Shown: positions 31,601-40,482 of the stretch, in pieces
How the letters are laid out: each line of letters begins with the position of its first letter
Numbering within the stretch: the stretch's first letter is position 1
Source of the DNA: Gammaproteobacteria bacterium
Lineage (GTDB): Bacteria; Pseudomonadota; Gammaproteobacteria; Arenicellales; JAJDZL01
Reading direction: 5' to 3'
Assembly (NCBI GenBank): GCA_022824665.1
Contig: JAJDZL010000223.1
Coordinates: 1-51,261, forward strand
DNA: 51,261 nucleotides
Notes under the pieces: model-generated
What the model was told of the DNA's origin: nothing
The model's input: the letters and a program-made list of their open reading frames with translations, nothing else
Database searches by the model: none
Translations under genes and position numbers: made by a program

Positions 31601-31999
31601 GACCATACAAACTCGGGCTGGTAGAAAAAAATCGATGCCTGGTTCATGCTCGACAGCCTTGTGAAGGGCTGAGACGAGCGTCGCATGCTCGCACGTCATA
31701 CCATATGATTCGGTCGGGTAGGGAAGCAGTATCGGCTCTGAGCGGTCTTCAGGAAATACGGCAAAACCTTTGCCCAAAGTGTGGTCGAATTCGTTGCCCA
31801 AATCAATGCCGACCTCGCGCAGCACTTTTAGCGCAGGTGGATGCAGCCATTCACCTGCGAGGCGTTTGGATGCCTTTGGATTCGCTTCAAGTAAAGCAAC
31901 GCGGGCACCCTTGTGTGCGTGGGCCAGTGCACATACGCTGCCGACTGGTCCGGCACCGACAATGGCAACGTCGTAGTGCCGAAGTGAATTCCTGTTCAT
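28601..31999 (-). CDS. Squalene epoxidase-like FAD monooxygenase fused to oxidosqualene cyclase (single 1132-aa polypeptide)
   Basis: N-terminal: VAIVGAGPVGSVCALAHAHKGARVALLEAN, AGEWLHPPALKVL, RVLIGDAAGNYHPMTAVGMTLGF. C-terminal: QW-type repeats (FQNTDGSWEGE, QNRDGGFGSYE, QLSDGSWRGVWG, QRDDGGWGEHY, QQADGSWP), WYCHTRMIYM, and VTDCTAEA, the OSC catalytic motif. No stop between halves. Confidence 0.88.
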   Translation of the reverse strand: MNRNSLRHYDVAIVGAGPVGSVCALAHAHKGARVALLEANPKASKRLAGEWLHPPALKVLREVGIDLGNEFDHTLGKGFAVFPEDRSEPILLPYPTESYGMTCEHATLVSALHKAVEHEPGIDFFLPARVCMVEDGQLSFSQSGVAESLQADRIVGADGRASVVRKSLGLANKRRICSRMVGVEITGTELPFAGYGHVLLGGPGPILVYQLANQRIRIIIDVPLNHWIPRDRVKLLSESYAEFLPQSLRPGFIKALRSDKFYAATNELRLRTTNGVSRRVLIGDAAGNYHPMTAVGMTLGFGDAIDLAKAENFRKFISKRVLATRGPELLAIGLYEVFADHRLESTELRNSIYKYWLTGSKARDRTVKLLACEDPSVTHLSLAFTSIVGKTIGRQIPKSHHEFAWHRSYHIVRSILVRLTWLVRGILEQRLNAKADSKKNARIVKSLSRALLVSLAQTDSQPQPDRKKFDSPQVGEALNKAVTRLLKFQNTDGSWEGEMVWCPMLSAQYVLLHHIIGRPLEPRRQQLILHNFEKTQLASGLWGMHEHSGPHLFVTTLVYLAARLLGTQRDDPLIASAQQFILTEGVLNIPSWGKFWLALLNLYDWRGVHAILPELWCLPHRIALHPSNWYCHTRMIYMAMAVIYSHQHQAQVTDITTELRAELYPQGFENVKFSATRNSLRSEDLLFRPSMSLRFGYRLSRIYNWLHSDKLRARCVSDLTKRIRWELRTTDHTSISPVSGLLNILAIWLHDQNDLDLQQALAQLEGWIWEDERDGTRVTGARSASWDTGFILQSLAVVDRSKQLQTAMQRATDFLYRNQITSSFKGYRDAYRNDPKGGWCFAGGWHGWPVTDCTAEAMLGLIAERDAGVDTGVLSEGIQFILRGQNRDGGFGSYEARRTRLNLEWLNPSEMFGESMTEHSFVECTASSVAALAACRQHFPQIVDQAAQTAISRGAVWLRRTQLSDGSWRGVWGIQYIYGTLFGIRGLIATGAKPGDSALRLACQWLLEHQRDDGGWGEHYSGCRTGRYVAHSESQVIQTAWALIALLEAKDPDWHAISRGASHLLSTQQADGSWPKQDMTGVFFRTALLDYVLYRQYFPLHALGLYEQRCRARQSSYEPLVSTAVNLPDTAS

Positions 32000-33384
32000 C
32001 CGAAAACGCTTGGTTCCTTACGGCGCTGATACCTAATCTTGCAGGGGGTTTTGGGCCCCGTCACCCAACTGCGGTAGTTGGGAGCGGGAACTGAAGTGTC
32101 AAGAAAAAAATCAAATCGATCAAGCAGCACGGTCCAGATTGCCTTTAACTGCAGGTAAGCGAAATGTTTACCCATACACATATGCTTACCACCACCGAAC
32201 CCGATGAGAGTATAGCGGTGTTGTTTATCTTCGCATGCAGGCGCAGCGAAACGCTCCGGGTCGAACCGATACGGATCTGCGAACAGATGTGGCAGCCGAT
32301 GGGAAACCGCTGGAGATACCATGGCCAGGGTGCCTGCAGGCACACGGTGGTTGCGAAACTCAAGGGGTTTGAGAACTTTTCGGACCAGCAAAATCAGGGG
32401 TGGATGCAATCGTTCATTTTCGCGAATCGCGAATTCCAGCGCGATCTGCTGTTTCAATCCGGCGAGGTTCATGACACCTTCGTTTGCGTAAACGCTGCGC
32501 ATCTCCTGCCTGATTGTCTCAATATACGTCGGCGCATTCAGCAGCTCCAGGCAAACCCAGGTCGCGAGCACCGCGCTGGTGTGCTGGCCTGCGAAAAGGA
32601 CGGTCAGCAAAATGCCTGTTACTTCGCTGTCGTCCAAGGGACGTCCATCCTGGTAGCGAGCATCCATCAACGTCTGCATAAAGTCGTCTGGTTTGATGCC
32701 TGTACGTCGCCGCTGTGCCATGATTTGGTTAAACAGTTGGGCAATGTTTTGCCGCGCGCGGTCGCGGCTTCGGTGTCCTGCCGTCGGCACTCTAGGGAGA
32801 AAAAACCCCAGCGTATTGATGCCTTTTTGCAGGTCGTGATAAGCATCCGCAAATCCCGTATCAAGTTGTTCCCGAACCTCTTCGCCGATGAGGCAGCGAC
32901 TGGCAATATTGATCGTGAGCTGATTCATGGCTTTAGGTAAATCCAACTGTCCAATGTCACCCATCGCAGCCGCGAACCGGCTGGTTTCTTCGAACATAAT
33001 GCCGGTAAATTTTTTGAGCGCAGACTCCCGCAGCGCAGGATAAAGAAATCCCAGTTGTTCGGCCATAAGTTCAGGTGAAGCGTCGTAAGCCACGCCGCGA
33101 CCGAAGATTGGTACCGTAAATTGATAGACCGCCTTGGCATTCAGTTGGTCTTGCGGCGCTCTGAAGAAAAAATCATGGGCTTCAGGCCCTGTAAACAGCG
33201 CGACATCACGGGTGCCGAGCCGGAAGCGGTACAGTTCACCGTGCTCGCGCCAACCGCGCTCCAGCATTGCAACCGGATTCCTGACAAATTCGGGCAGGTG
33301 GCCGAGCAACGGCCAGCCACCGGCAATTTTAGGAGCCACCATTGCTGGCTGTGCCGCTGCATTTGTCGAATTAAGGGGTGTCAT
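31996..33384 (-). CDS. Cytochrome P450, CYP51 (sterol 14-alpha-demethylase)-like
   Basis: FGRGVAYDASPELMAEQLGFLYPALRE, LLTVLFAGQHTSAVLATWVCLEL, ENERLHPP, FGGGKHMCMGKHFAYLQLKAIWTVLL heme motif. Confidence 0.87.
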   Translation of the reverse strand: MTPLNSTNAAAQPAMVAPKIAGGWPLLGHLPEFVRNPVAMLERGWREHGELYRFRLGTRDVALFTGPEAHDFFFRAPQDQLNAKAVYQFTVPIFGRGVAYDASPELMAEQLGFLYPALRESALKKFTGIMFEETSRFAAAMGDIGQLDLPKAMNQLTINIASRCLIGEEVREQLDTGFADAYHDLQKGINTLGFFLPRVPTAGHRSRDRARQNIAQLFNQIMAQRRRTGIKPDDFMQTLMDARYQDGRPLDDSEVTGILLTVLFAGQHTSAVLATWVCLELLNAPTYIETIRQEMRSVYANEGVMNLAGLKQQIALEFAIRENERLHPPLILLVRKVLKPLEFRNHRVPAGTLAMVSPAVSHRLPHLFADPYRFDPERFAAPACEDKQHRYTLIGFGGGKHMCMGKHFAYLQLKAIWTVLLDRFDFFLDTSVPAPNYRSWVTGPKTPCKIRYQRRKEPSVFG

Positions 33385-33414
33385 CCTGAAGTGACCTCAC
33401 ATACACCTGTTCAG

Positions 33415-34509
33415 CTAATGAACAAACGGCAGCATTGAAAAACGCACCTGCCTGGTATAGCGTTCCCACAGAGCGCCGTACTTGGCGCGGCAGCGGCGTT
33501 CATCGCGCCGCGAACGGTGCCACAAAAGACCGGTCAGCCACACCGGCAAGATGTACGGCAGCCACGAGTCAAACCCGGCGGTTAAGGCAAACGCGAAATA
33601 GATACAGATCTCCCCGGTATAGTTCAGATGTCGCCCGATGCCCCAAAATCCAGACACCAGCAGACGCCCGTCCAGTGTGTGGGCCGGTCGCCCCCAAATC
33701 CGGGTTTCGGGATTGCGTTTGAAGCGATGTTTTTGCTCGTTGGCCCCGCGAAAAAGCCAGAAACCGAAGCAAAATAAAAGAACGAGCGCGATTGTCGCGA
33801 CGGGCGTCAGGTCCCCGGTTGGGTGGACCAGCCACCAACCAACGAAGCAATAAAAAAACGGCACCAGAACGTAATCTCCCCAGATCAGCATCCAGCCGAA
33901 GCGCTCACTGACCATGTCCCAGGTGTGGATCATGCCCTGTTCAAACTGAAAGTAATTCAGCACATATAGAAACGTAAAGGCCTGATAGAGAATCATGGCC
34001 ACGGTGAGTTCACCATAGGTATCGTACTGCACTGCGGCAAACGATGCATTGAGAAGCGCGAGGCCTATCAGTGAAGGGCGGTAGCTGAACAGTTTCAAAT
34101 CCACGCCAAGCAAGGTCGGGTTTGCATCTACCCCAAAGAAATAGCCGTGCCAGCCCCCGGACAGGACAGGTCGCGTGTGCCTCCCTCTGAAGTAAAGCCA
34201 GCTTGACATGGCGAATGCGAAAAGGTTAGCGACAACAAAGAGCGCAGCAAAGTGTGTGTACAACATTGAAAGTGAGAACCAACCCGCGCTGTGGGCAAGA
34301 CCTGCGCTCAAGACGGTAAGCAGGAACAGGGTCAGTCCGTTAAGTTTGTAGGTGTGTGATTTTCCGCTACTGTCGGGTCCTGATATCTGTTGACCGGGAA
34401 TAACGACAGAACCAACGAATAATGCACCGAGAAACGCCCCGCACATCAGTGCCGCGCTAAGCAGACCAGCACTTGTCAAAGATGAGAACAGAACGGCTGA
34501 ATCAGGCAT
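33415..34509 (-). CDS. ERG4/ERG24/DHCR7-family sterol reductase (probable C-14 reductase)
   Basis: Polytopic; LLVSGFWGIGRHLNYTGE and LLWHRSRRDERRCRAKYGALWERY match the sterol reductase family signatures. Confidence 0.9.
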   Translation of the reverse strand: MPDSAVLFSSLTSAGLLSAALMCGAFLGALFVGSVVIPGQQISGPDSSGKSHTYKLNGLTLFLLTVLSAGLAHSAGWFSLSMLYTHFAALFVVANLFAFAMSSWLYFRGRHTRPVLSGGWHGYFFGVDANPTLLGVDLKLFSYRPSLIGLALLNASFAAVQYDTYGELTVAMILYQAFTFLYVLNYFQFEQGMIHTWDMVSERFGWMLIWGDYVLVPFFYCFVGWWLVHPTGDLTPVATIALVLLFCFGFWLFRGANEQKHRFKRNPETRIWGRPAHTLDGRLLVSGFWGIGRHLNYTGEICIYFAFALTAGFDSWLPYILPVWLTGLLWHRSRRDERRCRAKYGALWERYTRQVRFSMLPFVH

Positions 34510-35596
34510 TTGTATTGCTGACTTTAGCTTCGCGAGTCAGGTATTCCTGCCACTTGCGAACGGTTACCTTTTGAAAGGCCTTAACTACCGGATTAAATTC
34601 AATAGGTGGCGCGTCCCAGTGCTGCTCATACCCTTGCTGCTCTGCTTCAACCGCGATCTTGTCCTGGGTCAGCAAAGGAACGATAAGCAAACGGTTGGAG
34701 ATCTTCAAAGCTGCGCTCATCGCCATGCGGGGAATTCGAACGGGCAGCAGGGGAACTTTTAGAGATTTGAAATAAAACAGGAAAAATACCCGGGTGGTGC
34801 GTTCATCGACCGGTAGTACGAAAAGCCAGTGTTTGATTGCATTATCGGTATTGGACCACTGATAGGGATACTCAAAACACAATTCCATCTGGTTGGTATT
34901 GAGATTTTTGTGGTCTACAAACAGCCTTGAGAAGCGCCCGCGCCCGACTTTTGTGTCATAGGAAAGGTGTACGTTGTCGCCGATGGTCTCGCAGCGCGTA
35001 AGGATAGCATCCTGAAAGGGCTGGTATTTTCGGTGCAGATGTGCGTGCGTGAAATCACTGACATTGTCGATCACCATCGAATGGTGTGCCGACCAGGTGA
35101 AGCTGAGCGGTACGCAGGCCCAACGATCAGACCCCTCAAGTTCTGGAATTTCCGGGATTTCCCGTTGTTCAGCGATTCCGGGGTTGCCGGGAAACAGCCA
35201 CACCAGACCATAACGGACCTTCACCGGATAGCTTCTGATTGAGGGTTTTATTTGTTCCTGTTCAGTACGCCCTTGCGGCATATCAGCGCGCCGACCGGTC
35301 TCGTCATACTGCCAGCCATGATATGCACAAACCAGTCGGCAGCCTTGAACCTCTCCAAGAGACAGTTTGACCTGGCGGTGCGCACAGCGATTCTCAAGTG
35401 CATAAAATGAACCGTCGACTGCTCGGTAAAGCGCAATGGAATGCTTCCAGAAAATCACTTCGACAACTGTTCCCGGTTTAATTCGATGTGTCTGTTCTAC
35501 GGCGTACCAGTAATCCGGGTCCAATCCAGTTGCGCGTGCTTGCTGGCGCAGGTTGCCTGCCTCTTCAAAATCCGGTGGTGCTCGATACGCGTTCAC
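34502..35596 (-). CDS. Rieske [2Fe-2S] oxygenase, SdmA-like (putative sterol C-4 demethylation)
   Basis: CAHRQVKLSLGEVQGCRLVCAYHGW Rieske motif; NVSDFTHAHLHRKYQ mononuclear-iron region; located in the sterol operon. GTG start in a GTGA overlap with the upstream gene. Confidence 0.82.
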   Translation of the reverse strand: MNAYRAPPDFEEAGNLRQQARATGLDPDYWYAVEQTHRIKPGTVVEVIFWKHSIALYRAVDGSFYALENRCAHRQVKLSLGEVQGCRLVCAYHGWQYDETGRRADMPQGRTEQEQIKPSIRSYPVKVRYGLVWLFPGNPGIAEQREIPEIPELEGSDRWACVPLSFTWSAHHSMVIDNVSDFTHAHLHRKYQPFQDAILTRCETIGDNVHLSYDTKVGRGRFSRLFVDHKNLNTNQMELCFEYPYQWSNTDNAIKHWLFVLPVDERTTRVFFLFYFKSLKVPLLPVRIPRMAMSAALKISNRLLIVPLLTQDKIAVEAEQQGYEQHWDAPPIEFNPVVKAFQKVTVRKWQEYLTREAKVSNTNA

Positions 35597-36756
35597 ATCG
35601 AACCTCCTTCAGGGGAAATTTGTATGCTTTCCTCAAGCGAAGAATTTTCGATTGGATCGGTGCTGTTCAGAACGGGCGACTTCGCAAGCGGATTCGTGAT
35701 CGCGTTTCGTTGGTGGTGAAATGCGTAAGCTTCATGAACTGCCGCGCGAATGCTGGTTGGCTGATAACCAAGATCCCGTTTGGCTTTTTCGAGATTTGCG
35801 TGCCGACATTGTTTCAGCAGCCGGATTGCCCCGGGCGTGAAGCGTTGCGGAAAGCTCGGGTGAAACCGGCTCAGATAGAAACTCGCAATTTCCGAGAACG
35901 CGAGCATCACGGGTGCGGGGACTCGCCGCGCCGGGCGCGCGATACCAGAGACCTCTTCAAACAGATCCAGAATTTCAGAGATGGTTTTGTATTCGCTGCT
36001 GAAGATGTACTTTTCGCCTGAGCGCCCATAGCGCATACACAAAAGATGCCCTTCGACAATGTCCCTTGCTGCTACAAATTCGAAGCCGCCGTCAATGTAT
36101 GCCCTGAGTTTACCATTGGTGTAGTCGCAAAGCGTTCTCCCCAAACGGGATGGCAAGAAGTCTGCGGCTCCAATCACCGCACAGCATGTTGCAACGATCA
36201 CATCCTGACCCTGTGCGGCAGCGCGCCAGCACTCGTGTTCAACCAGCGATTTGCTGCGCTCGTAGGGCATTGTGCGAACCATGGGATAGAACTGCAGTGT
36301 TTCATCGCTAGGTGCAGAAGGATTGTCCAGGTTATAGCCAACCGCGCTGAACGATCCGGTTACAACCACCCGGCCGGCGGCGGTTTCGCGTGCAGCTTTA
36401 AGTACATTGCGGGTGCCGTATACGTTGCACTCAAATATTTCCCGACGATGGGCGAGATTTCCTTCGATGGTTGAGATCTTGGCTGCAACGTGGTAAACTC
36501 CTTGACAGCCTTCCATTGCATTCGTGATGGAATGCAATTCACGGATATCGCCATAGCGACGCTCAACTGCCAGATTCTCCAGCCCTTCGTTATTGTCTTC
36601 GTGTCTCAGCAAAACCCGAACCCGGAATCCATCCTGAATTAGCCTGCGCACGAGATTTGCACCGACATGCCCGGCCGAGCCGGTAACGAAAACCGGTGTC
36701 ATCGATGTATTGTCAGGATTTTTCAGATCTGGTTGCATGTGCGAGTTCACTGACAT
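35593..36756 (-). CDS. NAD(P)-dependent 3-beta-hydroxysteroid dehydrogenase/NSDHL-like SDR, SdmB-like
   Basis: VFVTGSAGHVGANLVRRLIQDGFRVRVLLR, YERSKSLVE (YxxxK), 3beta-HSD/epimerase-like C-terminus; first gene of the sterol operon. Confidence 0.8.
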   Translation of the reverse strand: MSVNSHMQPDLKNPDNTSMTPVFVTGSAGHVGANLVRRLIQDGFRVRVLLRHEDNNEGLENLAVERRYGDIRELHSITNAMEGCQGVYHVAAKISTIEGNLAHRREIFECNVYGTRNVLKAARETAAGRVVVTGSFSAVGYNLDNPSAPSDETLQFYPMVRTMPYERSKSLVEHECWRAAAQGQDVIVATCCAVIGAADFLPSRLGRTLCDYTNGKLRAYIDGGFEFVAARDIVEGHLLCMRYGRSGEKYIFSSEYKTISEILDLFEEVSGIARPARRVPAPVMLAFSEIASFYLSRFHPSFPQRFTPGAIRLLKQCRHANLEKAKRDLGYQPTSIRAAVHEAYAFHHQRNAITNPLAKSPVLNSTDPIENSSLEESIQISPEGGSM

Positions 36757-37234
36757 TGATCTGATTCAGACTCGTTCGGGCGGTACACCCAACAATCGTT
36801 CGCAAAATGATGCGTCAAATTTGCGGATGCACACTTGTATCAAGCATGCAGACATTTATGCATTTTCTACCTCAAGGGTTTATTGATTCATCAGCATCGA
36901 AAATGTACAAAGCTCAAATTTAATGATTAAATTGAAGCCATGGAACTTTCTCCTTTCGGATGCTGAATTCCGACAGTTGCCGCTGCAAGGCGGTTTCTGA
37001 CCGGTTTGCTTGTTTGATTCCTGAAGTAACTAGTTGTATATATTATGTTATTATGTTAATTTATCTGGCAAAGAATTATATCCATCTCTATAATTGTAGT
37101 TGCTTCATGTCCATAGATTTAACCTACCGATTATTCATTTGCTCAATTTTCGACGTTAACCGGGAAAGTGAGTGAAAGTGGTCGTGTGAACATCCCTTGA
37201 GCGCTAAACCGAATGATCTGCCGGATTCTTTGAA

Positions 37235-37960
37235 ATGACCGAACAATCTGTCAATCAAAAACATTTCGCACAAGACCAGGCAGGCCGAAAGATTACAGTA
37301 GGGCTGTTTGTGGCTCTGATTATTGCTATCGTGGCATTTGCAGGGATCGGTGCGCGCTATTTTATGTATGGAGACCTGAACGCAATTCACTGCCTTCTAA
37401 GCCTGTTTTTCTCAGTCAATTTGTTGATCTGCTACTGGGAAGTGTGTCTTTTTTTGCATCGAGATTATGTTAAAGAGCGTGCTATTTACTGGTTTGAACT
37501 TTGCCGTGAGAAAAATCAGTCTGCGGCGCGGTTATTTTTCTTCAGCAAGGTGCGGCCAAGGCAGTTGTTTGCGACCAGCACATGGGCTGATGTCTGGGCG
37601 GCCTATGCTCGGTATGATGGCTCCTACGCCGACCGAAAAACATTTGGCTATAGTGCGGACATCGCTAATGGTTTTGTGACGCCGATACCAACGTTGATTC
37701 TGTATTCAGCCTATACGTTCGAATTTATGCCCGCACTGTATGCAGGCATTGTCGGTGTTATGCTATTTTGGCAATTGGTGTACGTGACCTCGGTCTACTG
37801 GGTCAGTTTTTTCTCGGCAAAAAGACAACACAAACTCACCCGCCACGAGATCTGCATATACATCATTGCGATTAATTCTTACTGGGTGCTCTGTGCTCTC
37901 ATGGGCCTGTACGTATCGTTTCACCTGATCGTCAATGGCGACTACGCGGTCCTGGGATAA
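37235..37960 (+). CDS. Polytopic membrane protein, candidate EBP/EXPERA-like sterol isomerase
   Basis: About 5 TM helices; VWAAYARYDGSYADRKTFGYSADIANGFVTPI and IIAINSYWVLCALMG resemble the order and spacing of human EBP [33 protein letters not shown] and FVFMNALWLVLPG as remembered. Weak but positional. Confidence 0.4.
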   Translation: MTEQSVNQKHFAQDQAGRKITVGLFVALIIAIVAFAGIGARYFMYGDLNAIHCLLSLFFSVNLLICYWEVCLFLHRDYVKERAIYWFELCREKNQSAARLFFFSKVRPRQLFATSTWADVWAAYARYDGSYADRKTFGYSADIANGFVTPIPTLILYSAYTFEFMPALYAGIVGVMLFWQLVYVTSVYWVSFFSAKRQHKLTRHEICIYIIAINSYWVLCALMGLYVSFHLIVNGDYAVLG

Positions 37961-38166
37961 TGAATGAGAATTGCAGGCCTTGCCAAAGGCTGCATACCGC
38001 TGGCGACCTGACCGTCGGTTCGAAATGCAACTTGGTTTGGCGTGCAGCTGACCTTTTTGGTAGGTTGTTCAAAGAATGATTGCTGATAAAATCAGATTGT
38101 TTGGCACACCAAGAGGCAAGTTAAGTTTATCTTGCAAGAGTGAACAGACAGAGCTAAAGTGGCGGC

Positions 38167-40482
38167 ATGAAACTTGATTCACAAATTGCTTTTATTACTG
38201 AACGCCGTCTGCTGGCTTTCGTTTTTTCTTTGCTGCTCATTTTTGCTTTATCTGCAGGTGCTTCCAGGCTGCTGGTTGAGGACGTCGACTTTCGCAATCA
38301 TTTCAGTCAGGACGACCCTCGCTTGACTGCGCTTGAGCAATTTGAAGACACTTATGCGATTTCCGATACGGTTTTGGTTGTGGTCGCACCCGAGCGCGGC
38401 AACATATTCACGCGCGATGCGCTGCTGGTCGTTGAAAGTCTAACTGATCAGCTTTGGAAAACACCGTATGCGACCCGAATTGACTCGATAACAAATTTTT
38501 CGCACAGTGAAGGCATTGAAGATGACTTGATCGTTGAACCGCTGGTCAGCGATGCGGGTTCTTTAAGCGACAGTGATTTGGCGCGAATAGAGCAGATCGC
38601 GCTCGGCACCCAGGAAATTGCTGGTCGACTGGTTTCCCGAGACGGTTTGGTTGCCGGATTGGCGGTGAGCTTTGCAATGCCGGACGATAGTCGGCAGCAA
38701 GTTAAATTGGAGGTTGTTGACGTTCTCAACGCGAGAATTGATGAGTTTCGGGAGAAGCATTCGAATTTTCAATTTCACCTGGTTGGAGAACTTCTGCTTA
38801 ATCGTGCGATTAGCGATGCGCTGGTAGAGGACTTCAGCATCCTGGGACCGATTTCCCTGGGCACCATGCTGCTTGTGACGATTATTGTGCTGCGCTCGAT
38901 TTGGGGGACAATTGCCATTATCCTCATGGTGATGACAGTTGTGCTTTCTTCACTGGGCTTTACCGGCTGGATGGGGATGAAATTTTACGGTGAGAGCGGT
39001 GCTGGAGTATTTGTACTGATGGCAATCACCGTCGCGCATTGCGTGCACGTCATCGAGGCGGTGCTGTCAGGCTTGCGGCTGGATTTGGAACGAAAACAGG
39101 CTATTTCCCAATCATTGCAACAAAACGTGTGGCCTGTATTCCTCACCTCCGTCACGACGGCGATTGGATTTCTCAGCTTGAACTTTTCTGACATGCCGCC
39201 GTTCCGGGTGATGGGCAATATGGTGGCATTTGGTTCGCTCTTTGCATTTTGTCTGTCGGTTACTTTTCTGCCCTTCATTCTTTCAATCATGCCGTTGCGC
39301 GCCCGCTCTGAGCGCAGGGGGAAGACAGACCTAATTGATCGTCTCGGTCAGTTTGTGGTGTCCCGTCATCTCTTCCTTATCGTGTCCTTCGGCGCGGTAG
39401 TCATTGTGTTGCTGGCAGGTATTGCGCGGATAGAACTTGACGAAAACCCTCTTAAACTGCTTGACGACAGTTATGAGTATCGACGCTCAACGGATTGGGT
39501 AACAGACAACTTTAGCGGTCTCGAGCCATTTGAGTATTCGCTAAATTCCGGGCGAGAAGGGGGCATCAATGATGTCGGGTATCTTAATCAGGTTGATTCC
39601 TTTGCAAACTGGTATCGGGCGCAGCCTGAAGTCGCCCATGTCTTTGCAGTTACTGACATTATTAAACGGCTCAATAGAAGCCTAAATGGCGATGATCAGG
39701 ATTACTACCGTATTCCGGACAATTCCAATCTTGCCGCCCAGTACCTGCTGCTGTACGAGTTTTCTTTGCCGGTTGGTCTTGATCTCAACAATTTAATTGA
39801 TGTGGAGCGTGCCGCGACGCGTTTAACCGCCGTGCTGGACGACTTGTCAGCCAATGAAAAAATAGCACTCGATCAACGCGCGCGAGCGTGGCTGCAATCA
39901 AACGCTCCCGACCTGGAGACCAGTGCGACGGGTGTGGCTATCGTTGGGGCTCATTCCATCAATAGAAACATTGTGTTCATGCTGATCGGCACCATTACTG
40001 CAATGGGGATAGTTTCTTTTCTTTTATTTTTCGTCTTCAAAAGCCTGCGATTTGGATTGATCAGTCTAATTCCGAATTTCTTTCCCGCAGCCATGGCGAT
40101 GGGTCTTTGGGGATATCTGATTGGAGAGATCGGTGTCTCTGCCGCGGTGGTTACCGCAATTGCGTTCGGCATTATCGTAGATGACACAATACACTTCATG
40201 ACAAAATATTTGGCCGGCAGAACAATGGGGTTTACACCATCTGAGTCGATTCAATCGGCGTTCAATACAGTCGGTAAGGCGCTGGTTGCGACAACTGTTA
40301 TTTTCGGATTGGGTTTTATTGTGTTTGGCGCATCAGCAATGGCTAATAATCAGGCACTTGGCTTGCTTATGGGTATTACGGTCGTTGTTGCATTGTTGGC
40401 TGATTTTTTGTTTCTTCCGCCACTGTTGATCGTTCTCGACCGCAGGAAACCAAATCAGGAAACTAAACAAAGTACGGGTTAA
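38167..40482 (+). CDS. RND superfamily (MMPL-like) transporter, putative sterol/lipid exporter
   Basis: 771 aa with two TM-bundle/periplasmic repeats; GVFVLMAITVAHCVHVIEAVLSGLR, VTAIAFGIIVDDTIHFMTKYL. Confidence 0.88.
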   Translation: MKLDSQIAFITERRLLAFVFSLLLIFALSAGASRLLVEDVDFRNHFSQDDPRLTALEQFEDTYAISDTVLVVVAPERGNIFTRDALLVVESLTDQLWKTPYATRIDSITNFSHSEGIEDDLIVEPLVSDAGSLSDSDLARIEQIALGTQEIAGRLVSRDGLVAGLAVSFAMPDDSRQQVKLEVVDVLNARIDEFREKHSNFQFHLVGELLLNRAISDALVEDFSILGPISLGTMLLVTIIVLRSIWGTIAIILMVMTVVLSSLGFTGWMGMKFYGESGAGVFVLMAITVAHCVHVIEAVLSGLRLDLERKQAISQSLQQNVWPVFLTSVTTAIGFLSLNFSDMPPFRVMGNMVAFGSLFAFCLSVTFLPFILSIMPLRARSERRGKTDLIDRLGQFVVSRHLFLIVSFGAVVIVLLAGIARIELDENPLKLLDDSYEYRRSTDWVTDNFSGLEPFEYSLNSGREGGINDVGYLNQVDSFANWYRAQPEVAHVFAVTDIIKRLNRSLNGDDQDYYRIPDNSNLAAQYLLLYEFSLPVGLDLNNLIDVERAATRLTAVLDDLSANEKIALDQRARAWLQSNAPDLETSATGVAIVGAHSINRNIVFMLIGTITAMGIVSFLLFFVFKSLRFGLISLIPNFFPAAMAMGLWGYLIGEIGVSAAVVTAIAFGIIVDDTIHFMTKYLAGRTMGFTPSESIQSAFNTVGKALVATTVIFGLGFIVFGASAMANNQALGLLMGITVVVALLADFLFLPPLLIVLDRRKPNQETKQSTG

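Noticed and set aside
28601-31999. Cyclase half as a squalene-hopene cyclase (hopanoid locus)
   Set aside because: It has DCTAE rather than DXDD, carries a fused epoxidase-like domain, and sits among sterol-specific CYP51, reductase and SMT genes. No hpn-type sugar or lipid genes were seen.
31705-33438. Long plus-strand ORFs antisense to the CYP51/cyclase genes (e.g. 32164-32940, 258 aa)
   Set aside because: Shadow ORFs opposite strongly motif-supported coding sequences; no recognisable domain.
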